Below, one piece after another: positions 59,916-64,000 of a stretch of DNA of 64,000 bases; the stretch's first letter is position 1, and every line of letters begins with the position of its first letter. Source of the stretch: Flavobacteriaceae bacterium (GTDB lineage Bacteria > Bacteroidota > Bacteroidia > Flavobacteriales > Flavobacteriaceae); assembly GCA_024743095.1 (NCBI GenBank), contig JANSXF010000011.1:1-64000 (forward strand), written 5' to 3'. A model generated the notes under the pieces. It made no database searches and was not told the origin of the DNA. It saw only the letters and a list, made by a program, of their open reading frames with translations. Position numbers and translations under genes: made by a program.

Positions 59916-60848
59916 TTAAGAAAATCTTTCTTTGACTTTATCAACAATGGTCTGGGCCAATTTTTCCTTGCTTTCCACGGTCCAGCCAGCTATGTGCGGG
60001 GTGAGCAACACATTTTTGGCTTTGCGCAGATATTTGAATGCCTTCGGTTTTTGCGCGAACATATTTTCAAAGGACTTTTGTTCGTATTCCAATACGTCCA
60101 GTCCAGCACCGAGAACTTTTCCGGATTTAAGGGCCTGCACCAGGTCTTTGGTCACTATACATTTTCCTCGTGCAGTGTTCAATAGCCAAAACGGTTTATG
60201 GATTTTCTCAATAAATTCTGTATTTATCATGCCGATGGTCTGCTCGGTCTGGGGTACATGCAAGCTAATAACATCGGAGCGTTGTTGAAATTCCATAATT
60301 CCTACCTGGCGGGCATTTTCATCACCTACGCCACCAACAATATCATAGCAGATGACCTCGACATCAAAACCACGTAGTTTTTTGGCAAAAGCCTTGCCCA
60401 TATTTCCGTAACCAATAATGCCTACCGTTTTTCCATCAAGTTCAACGCCCCTGTTTTGTTCGCGCTTCCACTTTCCTTTTCTTACTTGGCGGTCGGCCTT
60501 GCCCATATGGTTCATAAGGGACAACAACATGCCCAGAGCGTGTTCCCCCACAGCATTTCTGTTTCCTTCGGGGGCGGATGCCATGAATATATTTTTGTAT
60601 TTGGCGTAGTCCGTATCAATGTTCTCCAAGCCTGCGCCCACTCTTCCGATGAATTTAAGATTGGTGGCCTTTTCCAGAAACTGCTGGTCTATGGTAAACC
60701 TGCTACGGATGATGATACCATCGTACTCATGGATTTTCTTTTCTACTTCCTCTTTGGTGGATGTGTAATCTTCGTGATTTTCGAACCCAAGATCGGCAAA
60801 TTGTTCAATGAGCAACGGGTGATTGGTATCTAAGTGGAGAACTTTCAT
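59916..60848 (-). CDS. D-2-hydroxyacid dehydrogenase (SerA-like)
   Basis: 310 aa. Rossmann fold motif GIIGYGNMGKAFAKKL near 143, PEGNRNAVGEHALGMLLSLMNHMGKADRQVRKGKW near 94-126, catalytic Arg in NTARGK near 226, and catalytic His in LLTPHIAGWT near 286. The Rossmann module marks a NAD-dependent D-2-hydroxyacid dehydrogenase, probably phosphoglycerate dehydrogenase; this short form lacks an ACT domain. It precedes a cupin gene (20 bases). Confidence 0.88.
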   Translation of the reverse strand: MKVLHLDTNHPLLIEQFADLGFENHEDYTSTKEEVEKKIHEYDGIIIRSRFTIDQQFLEKATNLKFIGRVGAGLENIDTDYAKYKNIFMASAPEGNRNAVGEHALGMLLSLMNHMGKADRQVRKGKWKREQNRGVELDGKTVGIIGYGNMGKAFAKKLRGFDVEVICYDIVGGVGDENARQVGIMEFQQRSDVISLHVPQTEQTIGMINTEFIEKIHKPFWLLNTARGKCIVTKDLVQALKSGKVLGAGLDVLEYEQKSFENMFAQKPKAFKYLRKAKNVLLTPHIAGWTVESKEKLAQTIVDKVKERFS

Positions 60849-60867
60849 AGGGGCAAATATACAACAC

Positions 60868-61233
60868 CTAGATTTTTGGATATTGCGTTTGTGTCTTTTC
60901 GTGTTGCACTTTCCCCGTGTGGGCCGTAGTCATTTTCTCAAAAAGAAGCACATGTACCTCTTCACCGTTTTTGGTCATCGGGTTGTGCTCTACACCTTTG
61001 GGTACCACAATGATTTCACCTTCGTTTACAACCTCGGTCCTGTCGCGAAATTGCATGTACAGGGTTCCTTTGATCACTTGAAACAGTTCATCTTCATTCT
61101 CGTGGGCATGCCATACAAATTCACCTTGCAATTTGGCCAAAAGTACCTGCATATCATCAACAATGGCAATTTGATGGGGATGCCATTGTTCGGTGAATTC
61201 GGCGTGTTTTTCCTTGAGGTTGATAGGTGTCAT
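60868..61233 (-). CDS. cupin-domain protein
   Basis: 121 aa single cupin. Metal-binding motif HAHENEDELFQVIKGTLYMQF near 49 and GVEHNPM near 84 give the usual two-histidine/one-glutamate/one-histidine set. Likely binds iron, manganese or zinc; could be an isomerase, dioxygenase or binding protein. 30 bases downstream of the DinB-like gene. Confidence 0.88.
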   Translation of the reverse strand: MTPINLKEKHAEFTEQWHPHQIAIVDDMQVLLAKLQGEFVWHAHENEDELFQVIKGTLYMQFRDRTEVVNEGEIIVVPKGVEHNPMTKNGEEVHVLLFEKMTTAHTGKVQHEKTQTQYPKI

Positions 61234-61263
61234 TTTAAGACAAGTAATAAATTAGGTCAAATG

Positions 61264-61749
61264 TCAGAGATCCAAAATAATTTTTTTAATAAGTGAAATT
61301 TGGCCAAGATGATAATAACTATGTTCAATAACTCCCTCAATATTTCGTTGATAGGTACCATATTTTTCATCAACAAAAGGTTTATTAAACCTTGAATTTT
61401 TCATTGACTCCACACATCCAATAAACAATTTCGAATTGGTCACAAAACTTTCGACCAGTTCACTCCATTCTTTTTCTGAATGAATGGGAGGCATATCAAA
61501 GCTGAACTTGTCACGAATTTCTAGATTGCCACCCAGGAACACTTGTGTTATCCCTTCAAGGTAATAGTTAAGGTGATAGGTAAGCAGAGCTATGGTGTTT
61601 AACGAACCAACCTTTTTAGTTGCTTGCATCCAAGTTACACTTTCTATTTGCTCTTTTACATTGGTTTGAGCTATCCATTTTCCGTCCAGAAGAACCTCTT
61701 TCAATCTGGATGACATAAATTCACTTCTAGTATTCATTGATTTGTCCAT
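61264..61749 (-). CDS. DinB-like / DUF1572 protein
   Basis: Start at MDKSMNTRSEFM (61749) rather than the TTG two codons higher. Four-helix-bundle layout of the DinB superfamily: FMSSRLKEVLLDGKWIAQTNVKEQIESV, NTIALLTYHLNYYLEGITQVF and GVIEHSYYHLGQISLIKKIIL with the His metal ligands of the fold (HLNYY; HSYYHLGQ). Often metal-binding and acts in thiol-related or unknown transfer reactions. 161 aa; starts 9 bases from mgtE end. Confidence 0.86.
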   Translation of the reverse strand: MDKSMNTRSEFMSSRLKEVLLDGKWIAQTNVKEQIESVTWMQATKKVGSLNTIALLTYHLNYYLEGITQVFLGGNLEIRDKFSFDMPPIHSEKEWSELVESFVTNSKLFIGCVESMKNSRFNKPFVDEKYGTYQRNIEGVIEHSYYHLGQISLIKKIILDL

Positions 61750-61758
61750 GATCAAGGC

Positions 61759-63111
61759 TTAAATCCCTAAAATCATCTTGGCTATCCAAAAATAGATCAG
61801 GATTCCAAAAATATCGTTGCTTGTGGTGATGAAGGGGCCTGTGGCAATCGCAGGGTCAATATTTCTTTTGTGAAGGAACATGGGAACAAAAGTCCCTATC
61901 AAACCAGCGACCACGATGACGACCACTAGGGACAATGAAATGGCCAATGCGGTTGCAAAGGATCCTTTCCATATCCATGTGAAGAGCAACAATAGCAATG
62001 CAAGGATAAAACCGTTCAAAAGTGCCAACAGCATTTCTTTCAATAAATGGTTGCCCACACTTCCTTTGAGGTCATCGTTGGCCAGACCTTGCACTACAAT
62101 GGCACTCGATTGTACACCAACATTTCCTGCCATCGCCGCGATCAAAGGTGTAAAGAAGAACAACACGGCGTGTTTGGAGATCATATCTTCAAAAGTTCCC
62201 ATAATGGCCGCAGCGCTGAGTCCGCCCAACAGGCCCAGAATCAACCAGGGCAAACGGGCACGGGTCAATATCCAAATACTATCGTTTACCTCCACATCCT
62301 GTGAGATACCTGCCGCCATTTGGTAATCCTTGTCGGCCTCCTCACGGATTACGTCTACAATATCATCGATGGTGATACGTCCCACCAAGCGTCCTATTTC
62401 GTCTATTACGGGAATGGCCTCCAAATCGTATTTGGACATGATTTTGGCAACTTCTTCGCCTTTTTCGTTGACGTTTACCGAATCGACCTTGGGGATGTAT
62501 ATGTCCTTGATATGGCTTTTGGTGGATGCCGTTAGTAAATCTTTTAAGGAAAGACGTCCCTTTAGCTTACCTTCGTCATCTACCACATATATGGAATGTA
62601 CCCTGGTCACATTTTCTGCTTGGGCCCGCATTTCTTTGACACAATTGGTCACGGTCCAATTCTCGTTGACCTTTACCAATTCCTTTGCCATAAGGCCACC
62701 GGCAGAATCCTCCTCGTATCGCAAAAGGTCCACAATGTCCTTGGCGTGCTCGCGGTCCTCTATTTCCGAGATAACCTCTTGAACGAGTTCTTTTGGGAGT
62801 TCGTTGATGATATCTGCCGCATCATCCGTATCCAGTTCCGAAAGCTCACCGGCAATTTCCTTGGCCGTAAGGTTTTTAAGTACGGCCTCCCGGATATCCT
62901 CGTGCATTTCGGCAAGGATGTCCGAAGTTTTTTCACTGTCCAGTAACTTGATCAGGTAGGTAGCTTCCTCGACCTCCATTTCATCCGCTATCTCCGCAAT
63001 ATCGGCATAGTGGAACTCCTTCATCATCAGTTGAAGTTCAGCGTCCTTGTTCTCGGCGATCAGTTCCCTGATCTCTTCCAAAAGTTCGTCTGTGAGTTTA
63101 AACGGGGTCAT
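61759..63111 (-). CDS. mgtE: magnesium transporter MgtE
   Basis: Mg2+ channel of the inner membrane gated by cytoplasmic Mg2+. Helical N domain (about 1-130, [28 protein letters not shown]), two CBS domains (about 135-255, [21 protein letters not shown] and [24 protein letters not shown]), then the five-helix pore domain (about 285-450) with [26 protein letters not shown] and the end [22 protein letters not shown]. 450 aa, complete. The start lies 14 bases inside the end of rsmA, so the genes are coupled. Confidence 0.95.
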   Translation of the reverse strand: MTPFKLTDELLEEIRELIAENKDAELQLMMKEFHYADIAEIADEMEVEEATYLIKLLDSEKTSDILAEMHEDIREAVLKNLTAKEIAGELSELDTDDAADIINELPKELVQEVISEIEDREHAKDIVDLLRYEEDSAGGLMAKELVKVNENWTVTNCVKEMRAQAENVTRVHSIYVVDDEGKLKGRLSLKDLLTASTKSHIKDIYIPKVDSVNVNEKGEEVAKIMSKYDLEAIPVIDEIGRLVGRITIDDIVDVIREEADKDYQMAAGISQDVEVNDSIWILTRARLPWLILGLLGGLSAAAIMGTFEDMISKHAVLFFFTPLIAAMAGNVGVQSSAIVVQGLANDDLKGSVGNHLLKEMLLALLNGFILALLLLLFTWIWKGSFATALAISLSLVVVIVVAGLIGTFVPMFLHKRNIDPAIATGPFITTSNDIFGILIYFWIAKMILGI

Positions 63112-63970
63112 CGGCTATCTTCTGTGTCAACGTTACAAAATCAGCTACGCTTAGCTGTTCAGGGCGTTGATCAAAGATAGCATCTTCTTTTAGATTATCG
63201 GAGAGGTTGAAGGTTTTAAGACTGTTTCGGATGGTTTTTCGTCTTTGGTTAAAGGATGTTTTGACAACCTTAAAGAAAAGGCGTTCGTCGCACGGCAGGT
63301 TCAATTCCTTCTTTCTTGTTAACCGTAGCACACCGGAATCTACCTTAGGGGGCGGGTCAAAAACCCCAGGTGGCACCGTGAACAAGTACTCTGCTTTATA
63401 ATATGCTTGAACGAGTACCGAAAGAATACCGTAGGTCTTGCTTCCAGGTTCCTCGCAAATACGCTTGGCCACTTCTTTTTGGAACATTCCCGAAAATTCG
63501 GGTACCTGTTTCCGCAATTCCAGCATTTTAAAAACTATCTGGCTGGAGATGTTGTATGGAAAGTTGCCTGTAATCGCAAATTGTTCCTCGCCATAGAGCT
63601 CCATAAGGTCAAATTTGAGGAAATCCGCCTCAATGACATTCAAGCGATTGTTTTGCTTTAGAATGGCAGCGTGCTCCAAAGGAAAACTGTGGTTGAGGTA
63701 AACGATGGATTCTTCATCCAGATCCATCGCCACAAGATCCAAATCCCTTTGAAGCAAATATTTAGTGAGCACCCCCATGCCGGGCCCTATTTCGATAACA
63801 TTGGTGTACCCTTCCAGGGAAAGGGTCCGTGCAATTTTTTGGGCTACGGATTCATCTTTAAGGAAATGTTGCCCTAAATGTTTTTTTGCCTTTACGGCAC
63901 CATCTTTCTGCACATACCTGTTTTTATGAGAGGCGCCATTGGAGTACTTCTTTTTTTTCTTTTTGGACAC
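63098..63970 (-). CDS. rsmA: 16S rRNA dimethyladenosine transferase RsmA (KsgA)
   Basis: Dimethylates two adjacent adenines near the 3' end of 16S rRNA, linked to ribosome maturation. S-adenosylmethionine motif [15 protein letters not shown] near 60, catalytic [15 protein letters not shown] near 135, [11 protein letters not shown] near 216, and the end marked by [13 protein letters not shown] near 240. A Lys-rich N-terminal stretch ([11 protein letters not shown]) precedes GQHFL. The start is GTG at 63970; an in-frame stop lies seven codons upstream and no ATG is available. 290 aa. Confidence 0.93.
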   Translation of the reverse strand: MSKKKKKKYSNGASHKNRYVQKDGAVKAKKHLGQHFLKDESVAQKIARTLSLEGYTNVIEIGPGMGVLTKYLLQRDLDLVAMDLDEESIVYLNHSFPLEHAAILKQNNRLNVIEADFLKFDLMELYGEEQFAITGNFPYNISSQIVFKMLELRKQVPEFSGMFQKEVAKRICEEPGSKTYGILSVLVQAYYKAEYLFTVPPGVFDPPPKVDSGVLRLTRKKELNLPCDERLFFKVVKTSFNQRRKTIRNSLKTFNLSDNLKEDAIFDQRPEQLSVADFVTLTQKIADDPV

Positions 63971-64000
63971 GGATGGTTTTTTTGCAAGTTAGTTGGAATT

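Overview
The window looks like chromosome from a marine member of the Flavobacteriaceae (Bacteroidota), perhaps close to Muricauda/Flagellimonas; the genus is an inference. Support includes: promoters of the Bacteroidota type (TTTG, a spacer of 17-21 bases, TAnnTTTG); lipoproteins with a Cys-Ser-Ser-Asp-Asp type N terminus; a DUF1501/DUF1800 pair with a type IX sorting tail; a hybrid two-component regulator ending in an AraC domain; an OlsF-type ornithine lipid synthase; and dispersed REP-like repeats of a kind common in flavobacteria. Base composition is about 40% GC. There is no rRNA, complete tRNA or CRISPR array.

Layout. 1-1177 is accessory DNA: the tail of an IS transposase, two small membrane-protein ORFs separated by a 17-base direct repeat present three times, and a tRNA-3'-end-like remnant. 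1178-14000 is rich in regulators: an RluA-type pseudouridine synthase, an orphan membrane histidine kinase, a TPR histidine kinase with its LuxR-type response regulator, two surface-type lipoproteins (kelch-like and collagen-like), a tiny unlisted ORF, and a hybrid TPR/kinase/receiver/AraC regulator whose promoter carries a 15-base C/G homopolymer. 14-35 kb holds mostly single genes or short operons: DUF2157/GDYXXLXY, threonine dehydrogenase, secreted proteins, an ERMP1-like membrane M28 peptidase, CBS, pentapeptide, SIMPL, glycerate kinase, Dps, a second M28 peptidase, PAP2 phosphatase, histone-deacetylase-like protein and Tex. Decayed genes sit among them: an ORF with two internal stops and an SSB missing its middle.

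35-54 kb carries metG, the DUF1501/DUF1800 pair, a frameshifted yraN, a DUF3352-like/MORN fusion, a serine hydrolase, a FISUMP lipoprotein, mfd, and the helicase/PdeM half of the ligase-associated DNA-damage module, followed by a TerB-like protein and fructose-1,6-bisphosphatase. 54-64 kb contains a GNAT enzyme, aspartate kinase, OlsF, and a minus-strand run of small genes ending with mgtE and rsmA (ksgA).

Functional themes are envelope sensing and surface display, DNA repair (mfd, helicase, PdeM, Dps), peptide turnover, and central metabolism. The points most worth a second look are the homopolymer in the hybrid regulator promoter, the repeat-delimited small ORFs at the left edge, the REP-like insertion inside mfd, the decayed yraN, ssb and pentapeptide-linked genes, and the small proteins below usual annotation cut-offs.
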